Assembly (NCBI GenBank): GCA_007449985.2
Contig: VIIQ02000029.1
Coordinates: 522,001 to 586,000, forward strand
From: Desmodesmus armatus
Lineage: Eukaryota; Chlorophyta; Chlorophyceae; Sphaeropleales; Scenedesmaceae
Length of the DNA: 64,000 bases
Direction of reading: 5' to 3'
Part shown: positions 34,601-46,610 of the stretch, piece after piece
How the letters are laid out: the number at the start of each line of letters is the position of its first letter
Numbering within the stretch: position 1 is the stretch's first letter
Translations under genes and position numbers: made by a program
The notes under the pieces: generated by a model
Seen by the model: the letters and a program-made list of their open reading frames with translations, nothing else
What the model was told of the DNA's origin: nothing
Database searches by the model: none

Positions 34601-36980
34601 CTGCCGAGCGTGCTGCAGTGGCAGCATCAAGGAAGGCAGCCAGACAGGCAGCTGCAGCACGTGGCGGCAAGGTCACACGTGAGTGCACACAAGCAGCCTT
34701 TGTCACAGGATAGCATGTATCAAATTTTTACAGCCCAGTATTTTGGTCTGTTTGCATTGCACGCTCAGGTTTCTTTCACTAGAGCCGGCCTCTCCCCTGC
34801 CAATGTCAGTTGCAACAACCGTACACGAGTTACAGGACCGATTACAGAGAATACTGTGGCTGAGGTGTCATCTTGATGCTGCCACGTTGCTGCCGTGTCT
34901 GCAGTGACGGATGAGCAGCAGGGTCGGCTGCAGGAGCCGATGGAAGCCCTGTAACCCTGTGACCTCATCACAGCCACTGTGTCTATTGCTGCGGTTGTGC
35001 GCGCTGAGCTGTTCTGGTGACGTTGCTGCCGTGTCTGCAGTGACGGATGAGCAGCAGGGTTGGCTGCAGGAGCCGGTTCAGACCCTGCAACCCTATCACC
35101 TCATCACAGTCACAGTGTCAGTCATTGTCATTCATGTGGGCTGAGCTGCCGTGTTGACGCTGCTGCCATGTCTGCAGTGACTGATGAGAAGCAGGGTCGG
35201 CTGCAGGAGCTGGTTGATGCATCAGAGCTGCTAGTGGACATGCCCGCACTGGCACACCCTGCATGGCTGAGTGCAGGTGAAAAACTCCGGGTTCTCTTCA
35301 GGTAGTCCAAGTGCCTGATGAGTTTGTAGACTTGCTAGTCTACCTCGTGCACTGGCCTGGGTGTCAAATTTGCTTAAGCACTGAGAGGGGCAAGTGCAGT
35401 GATGCTCAGCATCATGCTGCAGGTGCCGTGAGCCACTCTGCCATAACAACACACTACTCGCTCAGCCGCTGGAAAGTTTCCAACGTGGTGCCGGTGACAC
35501 TGCCAGCCGCCCCTTATTCACTAAGTCCCTCACCGCCTCTGTTGCGTATGCTGTCCTTTTATTTCGCTCCAGAGTCAACGAGCCTGAGCAACACGTTTGT
35601 GTGCCAGCCGCAGCAGCGCAACATGCATGGCCGCATCTTTGGAGGCTTCCTCATGCGGCGAGCCTTCGAGCTGGCCTTTGCTACAACCTACATGTTTGCT
35701 GGCAGCAGGCCCAGCTTTGTACGCGTAGATGACGTCACCTTCAGGTCAGTGAGGAAGAGAGAGATGACGCGGAGTGCCAGGCAGACTTGTGTGACTGTCC
35801 TGCAGCGTCACATCCTCACCGTGCCCCCAGGTGCATAAGACACCCCAGGGGTCAGGAGGTTGATGTAGCTTTCTTCTCGTCCTGTGTTGGGTCAGGTCCG
35901 TGACTCTACCCAAACAGTTGGTGCTTCCCAAGCCTGGGCCAGAAGGGGCTGGTACCTTTCTGCCACCACGTGTGCTCTACCACTTGCCTGTAGACACAGT
36001 CCTGTGCTCTTACTGCTGTGTCATGCCTCACATGGTCAAATCTGCACAGCGGCCAGGCTGCAGTTGGAAGTGACATGTTGACGGGGAGGGGAGGTCCAGG
36101 CATCAGGGCTGCTCAAGGCATACATTCAAAGCGTGAGGGCGTGCTGGCTGCATGAGTCCTGAGCCGGCTGCTTCACTGACATGTCTGCAGGAAGCCCGTG
36201 GATGTCGGCAGCCTCCTGCGCTTCAAGAGCCACGTGGTGGATGTGGTGTATAAGCCAGTGCAGCACAAGACGGCTAGCGGCCAGCAGGGGGCCTCCTCGG
36301 AAGAGGCCCACATAGCAGTGGAGGTTGCAGCCGTGATCAGCCATCCAGAGCAGAGGGACACAACCCATACCAACACATTCAGGTGAGAAGGACCATGCCG
36401 TGAGTGCTATGCCTGCCAGCGTATGCTGCCATAGGGGGTGTGCTGGGCTGCACATGTACGCTGTACAGCTGGACTGCATGCTTACATTGCTTGTGTCGCG
36501 ACTGGTACGTCGTTGGTGAATCTGAATTGCTTCTTTTGACCAATGTGTACATGTGGGTTTTTTACTGTTTATACTATATGTAATTTGCTGCTGGTCTCCA
36601 CATGGCCTGCGGTAGATTCATTTGATCAAACTGGGCAGTGTCTGTGCAGAGTGGAACCAACCAGCCCAATACCCCCTTGGCCATTGCGCTTTCGTTAACT
36701 CCAGCACCCCTCAGGCTGTGACACGCAGAAGCTGTCTTGTGGCCCACAGCACCCCACCTCCCGTTGCCGTGGAGAGCCACCACACGTATGAGATTGCGTG
36801 CCATACGACAGTGACTCTACCCGACAGCTGTGCTGCTGCGGATGTGCATGGTTGGCCTGTAGGTATGTGTACTGCGTGGCACTTGAGTCTGGGCAACGTC
36901 TGCGGAAAGTGGTGCCCACCAGTCCTGCCGATGTGGCGCGCCTCACCCGTCTGCTGGCTGACGAAGACTGGCACTGCTGA
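31617..36980 (+). CDS. ACOT9-type mitochondrial acyl-CoA thioesterase (double hotdog)
   Basis: Eleven exons: 31617-31937, 32548-32633, 33279-33348, 33580-33666, 33871-33920, 34155-34239, 34588-34678, 35178-35276, 35573-35744, 36191-36382, 36863-36980. Phases agree; 1371 nt, 456 aa (animal ACOT9 about 440). The N-terminus MSLRRLGQVLHSNCLPALRV is an amphipathic, Arg-containing mitochondrial presequence. First hotdog: NPWGYLRIARLLEDLDSLAG, then DRDMVCQGQVVYTGESSLDI. A linker helix is Ala/Arg-rich (AAVAASRKAARQAAA). Second hotdog: QRNMHGRIFGGFLMRRAFEL (about residues 311-330) and FVRVDDVTFRKPVDVGSLLR, the family hallmark. It hydrolyses acyl-CoA to fatty acid and CoA. Exons 33871-33920 and 34155-34239 are weakest, chosen by phase and the strand pattern FSFVLLDAARKPA. 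Confidence 0.9.
34890..35200 (+). repeat. Three tandem copies of a 136-bp intron-exon boundary
   Basis: The unit containing GCTGCCGTGTCTGCAG followed by TGACGGATGAGCAGCAGGGT begins its exon-like part at 34905, 35041 and 35178 (spacings 136 and 137). Only the third copy continues open to a donor (35276). The first reaches TAA after 15 codons. All three keep the polypyrimidine/AG acceptor. Confidence 0.9.
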
Positions 36981-37246
36981 TGGGCGGGCAGCGTTGTGGT
37001 GTGCGAGGCCCTATATGATAGTATCTGTTGGTGTTAAACACATGAGTTACAACCATCAAGTGCATGTCATGTGGTGTGTGGTTGATGAATGAATGTGAGC
37101 ATGGAAGGAGAGGCTCCAACGCGGCAGGCAACAGTTGCCATATGTGCAGGTTGAGAAAAAGAGAGAGGCAAAGACTTCGGTGGAAACAGTGCTGGCTGTG
37201 ATGGAAATGTCCTGCCAAGGCCAGCTGGTTTGCCAGCTGTGGGTGG

Positions 37247-37251
37247 TGTAA
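37247..37251 (+). terminator. TGTAA polyadenylation signal
   Basis: TGTAA about 270 nt after the thioesterase stop. Confidence 0.45.
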
Positions 37252-38677
37252 CAGGAGGCAAGTAGAGCTGGTTGTTGCTTTATGAGCAGGGGGGTGTTGC
37301 AGGTGCCTTATGCTTTCACCGCTGGGAGATACTCTTATTACTTATTCATTGGCTGCGCAGATGATCTTGCAGCAAGCGCAAACTAATGTGTGCCTTCAGG
37401 CATGCAGCTTGTGCTTCCAGCTACTTTGCTGCAGCAGCTCAAGTAAGCCTCCTTACAGTGGAGGCCATACGGTATATTCTTTTCTAAGAAGAACAGCAAG
37501 AGAGGCATGCCAGCTGGAGTAGGGTCGACACAAGCATGCATGCAGTTCAGATGCATTTATCCACTGGCCATGGATGATAAACAATCCAACATAAATGCAC
37601 AATTGTCTCTTGGCCACAAGCCATCCTCCAGATCATTCAACTTGCAGACTATCAAACAAGCACCCCCTGTTTTGCTCGACTGCAGCACGCCTCCTGCCTC
37701 CACTGGCCATAGCCCATTGGCCTCAACCCCGCTGGAAAACACATGGGTAGTCTAAGGAGCCCTACACTGCGCGGCCACGTCACATTCAACACTGCCACAA
37801 CATTATGACACAATGTTTGACTGGGCAGGGTTGAGGGTTGCTAGCAAGACAGGATGTGTTATCTTCTTGTCCACCCTTCCACGTGCAGTGCTACTTGAAA
37901 GCTCAAGCCCCCGTACAGAGTGTCGTCTGACTCTACAAGCACCTTGCAGCTTTACTCGAGACCAACCAGCCGCTCGTCCCGTGCTCTCCCGTTTGAGTAT
38001 TTTACGGCTCCTGCCTTCTTCAAAAGTCCTCTAGTATCTGCTGAGTCTGCAGCTCGTCGAGCTGCAAACGCCAAGGACGCCCAATAGACAAACTGCCCCT
38101 GTGAGGCATTTTAAGTCGACAAACACGTTGGAGGTATGATTCTTATTCACTGCTGTATCAAACAGTTCGTGCTGTGCCTCCTAGCAGTTGTTTGGTTCTT
38201 GTTGGTGGTGTTGCCAGCATACACCATCGCTGTGTGGCGTCCAGACATCAGCTGCTGCCGTGGCAGCTGCTTACCAGCAACTTTGTTGTCTTTTGCAGTA
38301 GACTCTCTGCTCTGATCACTTGCTGCTGCCTGCCTTGTGCTGTGCTGCTCTGCCCCTCTCTTTCGCCCCTGCCTTGTCCTGTGCTGCAGAATGTGCTTAT
38401 GCATCTTTAGGGGCAACCTGAAGAAGCTTGCCTTCGGTGTGCAGGCACAAGCCGCAACCGTGTGCAAGAGCAGGCCAAGCGGCCACTGGCACGGACCCTA
38501 GCACGACCACTAGCAGCTCGTTCTCCCACCCCCAGCACAGCAGCTTCCAGCAGCTCTCTGCAGGCCTGCTGTGGCCTGCGCGCTTCTCAGCCAGGCCAAG
38601 AGCCTGTGAAGAAGTCAAGCAGCAGGCATCTCTTTGTTGGTCAAGTCCTGACAGCACCTGACAGCTGTTCAGTCACT
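37252..38677. other. Intergenic; 5' flank of the ODC-like gene
   Basis: No exon chain supported. The frame of the next gene is open upstream to about 38462 but without an ATG better than 38678. Confidence 0.45.
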
Positions 38678-41600
38678 ATGGCCTTCTGTACCCCTTTCGC
38701 TCAACTTGCTGCCAGCCCCCTGGCTGCAGCCTTTGCAGGAGCGGCACCTGCCTCTGCTGCTGCCACCCAGAACGGCAGCAGCGACTGCAGTGCATATGAC
38801 GAGTCATTTATGACTGCCGATGACCTCGCCTGCACACCAGACAGCCCAGCACACCAGTACAGGGCGCATCTCTCAATGCCCCTGCGTGCAGGCAGCTACT
38901 GCCTTGCAGGAAGCCTGAGCGAGTGCAGGGCCGCCAAGGCACTTGGAAGGGTCAGCTGTGGCCCATCCTGTGGAGGGGAGTACTGCAGCACCGACCCCTG
39001 CACCCCCCAGCACGGGCAGCGCCAGCTGCTGCCCCAGCACATGTCCCTGCCTCCCTTCAGAGACTTTGACGCCCTGCTTGCAGCAGCGGCCTGCAAGCCA
39101 GGCTACGGGGACAGAACAGACCTCACCGGCACCCCAGCACAAGCTGTGTTTGCAGGCGAGCCCTGCGCACCTGTGCCAGAGGTCGCGGCTCCTGCGCCTG
39201 CAGTGTGCACTGTGCTGGAGCAGTACGCAGCCACACATGTGGCTGATGGCGGTGCAGCCGGCATTGCAGATGCAGCATTGGGACTCATCGCAGAGCACGA
39301 CCTGGCAGACACCTTCTACGTTTACGATCTGGGAGAGGTGAGGGGCTCAAGCAGTCTTCATGGCACTCAGCGTGGTTTCGTGCCTTGTGCTCCCCTCATT
39401 TGCTGCGCGTGGCTTCTGCCAGTGTGCTACTTTGCCCTGGCTTTGTGCTGGCAGAGGTGAAGTTGACCGATGTTAGGCAACACACATGTCCCTCCGGCAG
39501 GCAGCCATGCTACGTATGTATGCAGAAGCCATGGACAGTAGAGCTGTCAGAGTGAGTAATTTCAAAATGCTGGCTGAGTGTGCGAGTTGCCCTGGGTTGC
39601 TGCTGGTGCAGGTGGCCCGTCTGTATGATGCCTGGGTGGCCACCATGCCCCGTGTGATGCCCTTCTATGCTGTTAAGTGCAACCCAGAGCCCAGCATGGT
39701 TGCTCTGCTGGCTGCACTGGGCGCAGGCTTCGATTGCGCAAGCATCCAGGTGAGCCCTGCTGGTGGATGTACTGCCAGCACCACACTGCACTGCTGTCTC
39801 TCTTGCTTGGAGTGGGATGTGAGTCACACCGTGCGACCTGGGAGGGCAAGCGCCGTACATGCGGCACATGTGTGTCTTACTTGTCAAACCTCCTCGCGCT
39901 GTCCTGCACCGTTCACCCAAGCCGTATGTCATGTGTCTGCTGCCACAGGAGCTGCAGCTGGCTGCTGCTCACGGGGTGTCCCAGGACCGCATCATCTTCG
40001 CCAACCCCTGCAAGCGCCCTGCAGACTTCAGGTGCGCGTGGATACTGTCTTGTCCACCGCATTGCAAAACCCCTGCACGTGTTTGAGGAGCTTTTGTGGT
40101 CCTGTACTCGCACTAAGCAGATGGCGCACGTCTGGCTTTGCGCATGCCGGTTGATTGCTGGCGCATACCCATCGCAGCCGCCCTGTGCATGGTCAGCCTC
40201 CCCGTGCACCCTCTTTGCCTCTCATGCCACCTTCCATCCGCACCGTCCTGCAGGTACGCTGCCGAGCACGGTGTGGCCGTCACCACCTTTGACTGTGCCA
40301 GTGAGCTGGAGAAGATTGCTGCCGGCTACCCCTCGTTCAAGTGTGTGCTGCGCATCCGCTGCGACGACGCCAGCGCCAAGATCAACCTGGGGCTCAAGTA
40401 CGGGGCTGACCTGAGCGACGCACCCATGCTGTTGGGCATGGCCAGGGACCTGGGCCTGCAGGTGCGAGGACGGCACGCAATCGGACCCCCAGCCAGCTGC
40501 TTTCTGATGCTGAAATTTCGGTCAGGCGTGCTGTGTCACTGCAGGCAGTGATGCTTGCTGACCCAGCCTTCCAAGTTGCTTGTTCCCCAGCGCACCATGA
40601 TCTGGCCAGCAGTTGTTGCGTAGGTTTGGTGCATGTACTTGGGGCTTTTGCTTGCAGTGGGGCTCATATTTGACTAGTTTCTGATATACTGTCTCACATG
40701 CAGGTGGTCGGTGTCTCGTTCCATGTGGGCAGTGGCTGCCAGAACGTTGGAGTGTATGCTGATGCCATCGCAGCTGCTCGACAGGTGGGTCTGCAGTTTA
40801 CAGCTGGTGTCGGCAGCGCACAAGTAGTAGCAGCCAGCACATTCGCGCGCAAGCAGCAGGGATGTGTTGAGCAGTCCCACACAGCCGGGCTGGTATGCAA
40901 ACAGGTGTGGCAGTGCTGGCATGCAGACGAGTGAATCTGATGGTACAATACGTGATACATACATTAAACCAACCCAACATCACTCAGTTTTTCATAACAT
41001 TCTGCACGCTGTCGTCACCCTGCAGGCCTTCGACATGGGCGCTGCTTATGGCTTCAACATGGAGCTGCTGGACATCGGCGGTGGCTTCACTGCCCCATAC
41101 GACGAGCCCACAGGGCGACTGTTCTACACCACTGCAGCGGTCATCAACACCGCGCTGGACACACACTTCCCCGCAGGCTGTGGGGTCAGAATCATTGCCG
41201 AGCCCGGCAGGTAGGCAGACCCAGGCGTGATGTGGCAAGAAGGTGATCTTGCCGCTGTGCGGTGCATGCTGTGTGCGTGGCAGGGGGCTGTGTACCACTG
41301 CGCGCTGCACTTGTGAACTGCATCCTCAGGTGTGGGCCGTTCGTGCAGTTGCCTTACAGTGTGTATGGCCACTGGCGTACGATGGCCCTCTCTGCTCATT
41401 ACGTGTACTTTGCCAATTGTCTTGTTACCGTAATTGCGTTGCGCAGGTACTTTGCTGAGACCAGCGCGACACTGTTCACCACCATCCTGGGCCAGCGCGA
41501 GGGCGTGGACGCACTTGGTGGGCCTTTCAGGGACTACTGGCTTTCTGACGGCACATACGGCTCATTCAGGATCCAGGTAGGTAGCTTTGCCCCCGCAGTA

Positions 41601-42785
41601 GTACTGCGTTCGGACCAACATAATTTGGTGCCATCGCAGCTTGGCTGGTATGCTGGCTGCTGTAAATGCTGACACACAGGTTTTTTTACTGTGCGTACAC
41701 ATTCAAACACACAGTAGTAGGCAGCGCGCCGGTTCAGCATATCCTTCCTACTGCTCTCCCCGTGTTCACGCCACTGCTCCTCTGCTTCCGCCCATGCTGT
41801 GTGCAGGTGGCTGTGGACGGCCTGGAGCCCACCTACTCTGTGCTGCGCAGCCCCCTGCTGCCAACAACCAACGATGAGGAGGGGCCAACAGGAGAGGGGC
41901 CCGTGCTGCTGCCATGCAGGCTCTGGGGCAACAGCAACAGGGATGGAGATGTGAGTTGGCAACGTGCCACTTGCTGCTTGGCTTGCCATACGTCACTGGA
42001 TTTCCGTCTGTGTGTTGACGAACAGGCAGTGCAGGGAATCAAGTCAACCCTAGCTTATCCCGTGATATTCAGTGATTCAAAGTGTGTTCTGCAGCAGATG
42101 CACAGCGTTCTCCCAGTTGTTGACTGCTGTGAGGACTACGCGCTGGCTGCACGCACTGAGCGTTCTCTCACCAGTGCTCTTTGTGGTTTGCTCGCTGCAG
42201 GTGGTGCACAAGGCTGCGCTGCTGCCTGCCCTGCGTGACGGCGACTGGCTGATGTTCCCCTTTGCGGGGGCTTACACCATTTGCGCGGCCAGCAACTACG
42301 GCGGCGTCCGTTTCACTCAGCCGCTCAAGCTGTTCATCTACAGCGGAGGCGTGCACAGGGACACTGGCGGCTGGGACCTTGCAGTTGGGGAGACTGCTGC
42401 TGCGGCAGCACCCTGGAACGTTGCCAAGGGCGTCGATGGCAGCTGCTGCGACAGCGAGTGTGCGGTGGCACCAGGCGTGACTGTGTCTACTGACAGCGAC
42501 AACATCAGCATCAGTGCTGGGGACTGCGGCAGTGGCAGTCCCCACTCTGTGTGCAAGGTCAGCGCTGGTGGGGGTTTGGATGGCAGCCTGTCGTGCCTGC
42601 TTTGTGGGGATGCACAGCAGGGCTGTGGCGGCGGCTGCGTGAGTGATGTTGGCGTGGCGGCTGTGGATGACGGCTGCATGTCTGTTGCGTCCGACGGCAC
42701 AGCTGCAGTGGGCATGGTGCTGGAGGGCTGCGGGGAGAGCCAGGTGGAGGCAGAGAGTGCCATGAGTGCCATGGTCATTGTTTGA
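38678..42785 (+). CDS. Ornithine decarboxylase family protein lacking the catalytic cysteine
   Basis: Nine exons: 38678-39337, 39612-39749, 39949-40031, 40254-40461, 40704-40784, 41026-41210, 41447-41576, 41807-41950, 42201-42785. Sum 2214 nt, 737 aa. The fold is group IV PLP decarboxylase: [13 protein letters not shown] with the PLP Lys (about 242), [28 protein letters not shown] (His about 370), [31 protein letters not shown], and [13 protein letters not shown] near the C-end of the fold. Where ODC has WGPTCDGLD, this protein reads [10 protein letters not shown], so the catalytic Cys is absent. It also has a roughly 200-residue N-terminal extension and a roughly 145-residue Cys/Gly/Asp/Ser-rich C-terminal tail; usual length is 430-460. 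ODC makes putrescine. Without the Cys this may be an antizyme-inhibitor-like or altered-specificity paralogue (inference). Confidence 0.92.
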
Positions 42786-44281
42786 CAGCGATACTTACTT
42801 TGTCAGCAGGGCACTGCTTGAGGTGAAAGTGCAGTGCAGGTGTGGTGTGAAGTTGGGGCCTGCCAGCAGTTTCGGCTGTCATTTGTGCTTTTGGTGGTTG
42901 GGTAGACACAGTAAATGCATCCAGCCAATGCATCAATCATCCAAAGTTATGACATTCCGAAGTTGGGTATAAGTGTGATGAGAGATGGGGAGCTGGTTCT
43001 TACAGGCATACAATCCTGTGGTGCTGCAATTGCCCCACAGGGCTTGTGTTTGGCTGCTAGCTGGCAGTGGATATGACATTGCTGCAAAGCAAGCACAACC
43101 GGCAGGTTGCTTCTGCAGGGCTTGCAGCACGTTGGGCGTGTGGCAAGCACTGTGTATGGGAGAGGGGGACCCAGAAAGCATTTCTTTACATCAAGCGTAC
43201 ATGTGTCTTGGTGCTCATGCCTGCCCTGTGATTCATGGATGCGCCGTGCTGTTGGGAGCATCCACTAGGAATGGGATTGCATGGTGCTATCTTGAAGGCG
43301 TCTTCGATCAGCGAGGAAAAGCAGGGCTGTTTCTCACATGGAGCTGTGGATGTTGCTGGATAGGGAAGACGGGGTTTGTCCGCACATTGTCCTCTGGTGT
43401 TTTGAGTTGGCTGATTTGCACGTCGGCATGGTTCTGCTGCCATCCAGCTAGCAGGCCTTGCAGCCGCCCTTGTGGCAGCCTACCTGTTTGTCAGTTACTC
43501 AGCATGTCTCGGCTCAGTTTTGCCAGTCAGTATTTGTTTGCGGTCGACATGCTTGAGAGCGCATGCCAAAGCATTGTACGGGTTGTATGTTGCTCCTCGA
43601 TGTATGTAGACATGTTTAGCAGGTTGGGTCCATTTTGCGTGCAGGGCTCTTTTCAATCGACATTCCTCAGCGGCCGGGACATTGGGACTGTGGTGGGACA
43701 GAGTGGGGGCAGCATGGGGTATGCTGCCCGTTCTGTGGATTGAAGGGGCGCGACAGGTGTTGAAACCCCTGCCGTGGTGTGTGTGTGGTCACACCTGGTG
43801 TGTGCGCTGGGCTTGAGTCATTTGAGGTGAATCGGAGCAGCATTGTCGTATGCGTGTGGCTACTAATCATTAGTATTGCATGATGCAAGGTGGTGACAAG
43901 CTGGCAGTGAGGCGGTGACATGGAGGGAACGCAGATGCTGTCTCCCTATATGCTGTGTCTGTGGTGGTGAAGACAGGCCGTAGGTGGTGTCTTGTAAAAA
44001 GGATGTGACATTGTGCTGCCACTGTCTTGCTCAATGCATCAGGCTACTAAGAAGGGGAAGACGTCCACTGTCCAACCTTTCCTGTGGTCTCATGGGACAC
44101 ATGATGTTGGCAGCATCAACAGCTCAAGGTAACCAGTGTTGCCAGGCAGTCACATGGCAGCAAGGAATTCGAATTGCAATTTGCAACAATCGATACTTCC
44201 ACAGACTTCCGCACTCAAACTGCCACTGTGCACAGCTTCCCAAGCGCCCTTCTGGCGGACTGGACTGAGCTCAGCCCCAAG
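42786..44281. other. Convergent intergenic gap / long 3' UTR
   Basis: A 252-codon open frame (42985-43743) has Cys/Trp/Leu-rich shadow composition and no motif. TGTAA at 43993-43997 is a possible distal poly(A) signal for the ODC-like gene. Confidence 0.35.
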
Positions 44282-45892
44282 TCAGTTGTTGTCTGCACGG
44301 CAGCATGCGTCAAGTGCCTCCACTTCCCGTGCTGCTGCAGCTATGCTGGCCTGCTGCCGCGCCCGGATGCCTGCCTCGTGCCGCTGCGCTGTGCTGAGGG
44401 CGCTGCCTTTGCCTAGTGACATCTGCGCAATCGACTCTGCAAAGCGCAGGAGCGTTGGTGGGTCCTTGGGCCTGCAGTGCAAGAGCAGAGACATACAATC
44501 GGTGTTGCGCAACAAGGTGTCAGAGTGGTAGCTGTTGTACACTGAATGTCAGACTGTCACAATGCTGCTTTGGGGGGACCCCCAGGGCTCCCACAACCCA
44601 GGCTCTTGGTATGGCATCCAATTCAAGCAGGTTATCTCAGAGTTATTTGCGCCGGTGGAAACCCGCTGGAATTGACAGACGGCTGACCTGTTGGTGTCCC
44701 ATGCAGCCCAAGCGTGCTGATGCGCAGCAGGTGCGGCTTGCTCAAACGATTACTGCCGCTACTCTACTGTTCAGCACAGGGTCTAATGGTGCTGTACATG
44801 CTGATGCTAGTCGTTGAGAGCAAGGTACTGCATGAATTCTTTCAGTGAGCTGCCAGTACACGCACTCTTGGTTCCTGCTGAAAAGGCATGCAAACCCAGG
44901 CTGCAGTTGCTGCTGCTGTTGCTGTTGGCATGCTCAGCAACCGTCATTGCGGCTAGCTTGCAGGATGGGCTTGCCAAGTCAAGGAACCATCCCAGGAGTT
45001 TGCAGCTTCACTTACGTTCTGAAGTAGTTGGGGTCATCCTCCACCCTGCCAGCCTTCTTTGCTCCTGCTTGGCGGCCAGGGACCCCAGATGAGCCCATGG
45101 CAGCTGCAGCTGTTGTTGCACCGCAATCAAGCTGGCTGGTCCCTGGGGCTGCCCTGCTGCTGCTGCTCCCCCTGCTGCCGCCACTGCTGTCCTGCACACT
45201 GTCATGATCGTGCGCAGGCTGCATCCTACTGGTGCTGTGCTTGAGGGGCGGCGGGCCCAAAGGTACTGGGGCCCCACTGGCAGCTGCTGATGATGAGGGG
45301 CCTGCTGCTGCTGTGGCTGTGCGCTGTGCTGGGGGCTGGGGGTCCTGCAGGAGCTCCTTGCAGGAGGAGGGTGGCGCTGTGTTGTGCAGCATGCGCTTGC
45401 CTTGGGGCCTGCAGCAGGTCAGCACAGTCAGCACAGTCAGCCCAATAAGCCAAGATGTGCAGTTCGGTTGAACAGGCTGGTGCTGTACAGGACAAGAGCA
45501 GTACTAAACCCACAAGGTCGATGGCACAAGCTGCAGTCACATCAAGCACAAGCCACTTGGCCTCAACCCTGATTTCTGGACTTTCCAGCGTGTGTGCGAG
45601 TGGGAAACGCAGCATCTCAGGTGCACGACTGCTAGCAGGACGGAAAATAGCAGCCAGCATCTGCTAGGTGTCCACCCAGCACGGCCAACAGACAAACCTA
45701 CTTGTCCGGGCATGGCGGTGCTGGGACTTCCCGCCTGTGCCTGCGCCACTCCCGGTTGGCCAGGGCCAGCGACATTGAGTCAGAGGCCGCTGAGGCCCCA
45801 GGCTGGCTGGTGCTGGTGGAGGTGCTGGTGGTGGAAGAGCTATGAAACTTCTTTGCTGCAACTGCTGTGGGAGGTGTGTGGGCTGCATCCAC
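44282..45892 (-). CDS. Unidentified Ser/Ala/Pro-rich protein, 5' end unresolved
   Basis: Three downstream exons agree in phase: about 45702-45892 (5' limit uncertain), 45016-45408 and 44282-44471 (stop TGA at 44282-44284). Readable parts: SLALANREWRRHRREV before the first donor, GKRMLHNTAPPSSCKELLQD opening the middle exon, a long Ala/Ser/Gly linker, VEDDPNYFRT at its end, then PPTLLRFAESIAQMSLGKGS and IRARQQASIAAAAREVEAL in the last exon, a predicted helix. No family recognised. The upstream exon must end in phase 1; none found with confidence between 45900 and 46300. A conserved-looking N-terminal frame at 46043-46297 (MVEGVPGSSPDWRGANMKTK) may belong but is out of phase. Confidence 0.5.
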
Positions 45893-46610
45893 GCATGGCA
45901 GACAGTCCCATGCTGTTGTCTGAGACAGCTGTGACTGATGAAAGTGGCGTCTGCAGGCAAAACAGGTTATGTGGATGTTGTATCAAGCAGCACAGCAGTC
46001 GGCCATTCAAAGCCTGGGTGGGCGTGAAACAGGGCGAGGTGATCACCTGGACTTGGGCACGTCTGTCAATCCTGAGCCCCACTCTGCCAGTCCAGTTGTA
46101 CTCTGACCCAGGAGGGACACAGGAGGTGAGGCTGAGGGTGGTGCCTTGCCCTTTGTCTTCATGTTGGCACCCCGCCAATCGGGACTGCTGCCAGGCACCC
46201 CTTCCACCATCGCTGCTGCTAGAGGCACAAGTGTAAGGAAGGACACCCCAGATGGTGTGGGGGTCTGCACCACTGTTGTCTCTGTTGTTATGCGCAACCT
46301 TTGTGTCCAGCTGAGCTGTTGTGGATTTTGACTCTCATCCGGGCCAGCAGCAGGGATTCGGGTCGACCAACCAAGAAGAAAACGCTCTAGCCAGCTGGAG
46401 GTGATCTAGGGCTGATGACTCCCTAAGAGTTTCACGCTGCTTGTGTTACACGTGTAACACTCAACGGTCAAGATGACACGTTGTCGACCAATTCCGTCCA
46501 GGCATCACCCCGCACAGCCTCAAAACTGGGTGCTAGTGTCGTTTCTGCTGCACGCTGATCTCTTCGCGCTTGCTGCTGATACCCACCAAAGCTTGTTTCC
46601 GGCACGCAAG
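45893..46610. promoter_or_regulatory. Divergent 5' interval before thioredoxin f
   Basis: Probably contains the missing 5' exon(s) of the minus-strand gene and the promoter of thioredoxin f. No TATA box recognised. Confidence 0.3.

Noticed and set aside
42985..43743. 252-codon plus-strand open frame downstream of the ODC-like gene
   Set aside because: Cys/Trp/Ser-rich shadow-like composition, no motif, no good start context; more likely UTR or intergenic.
46043..46297. Minus-strand frame MVEGVPGSSPDWRGANMKTK as first exon of the 44282-45892 gene
   Set aside because: Its donor phases do not match the acceptor phase of the next exon; left unassigned.
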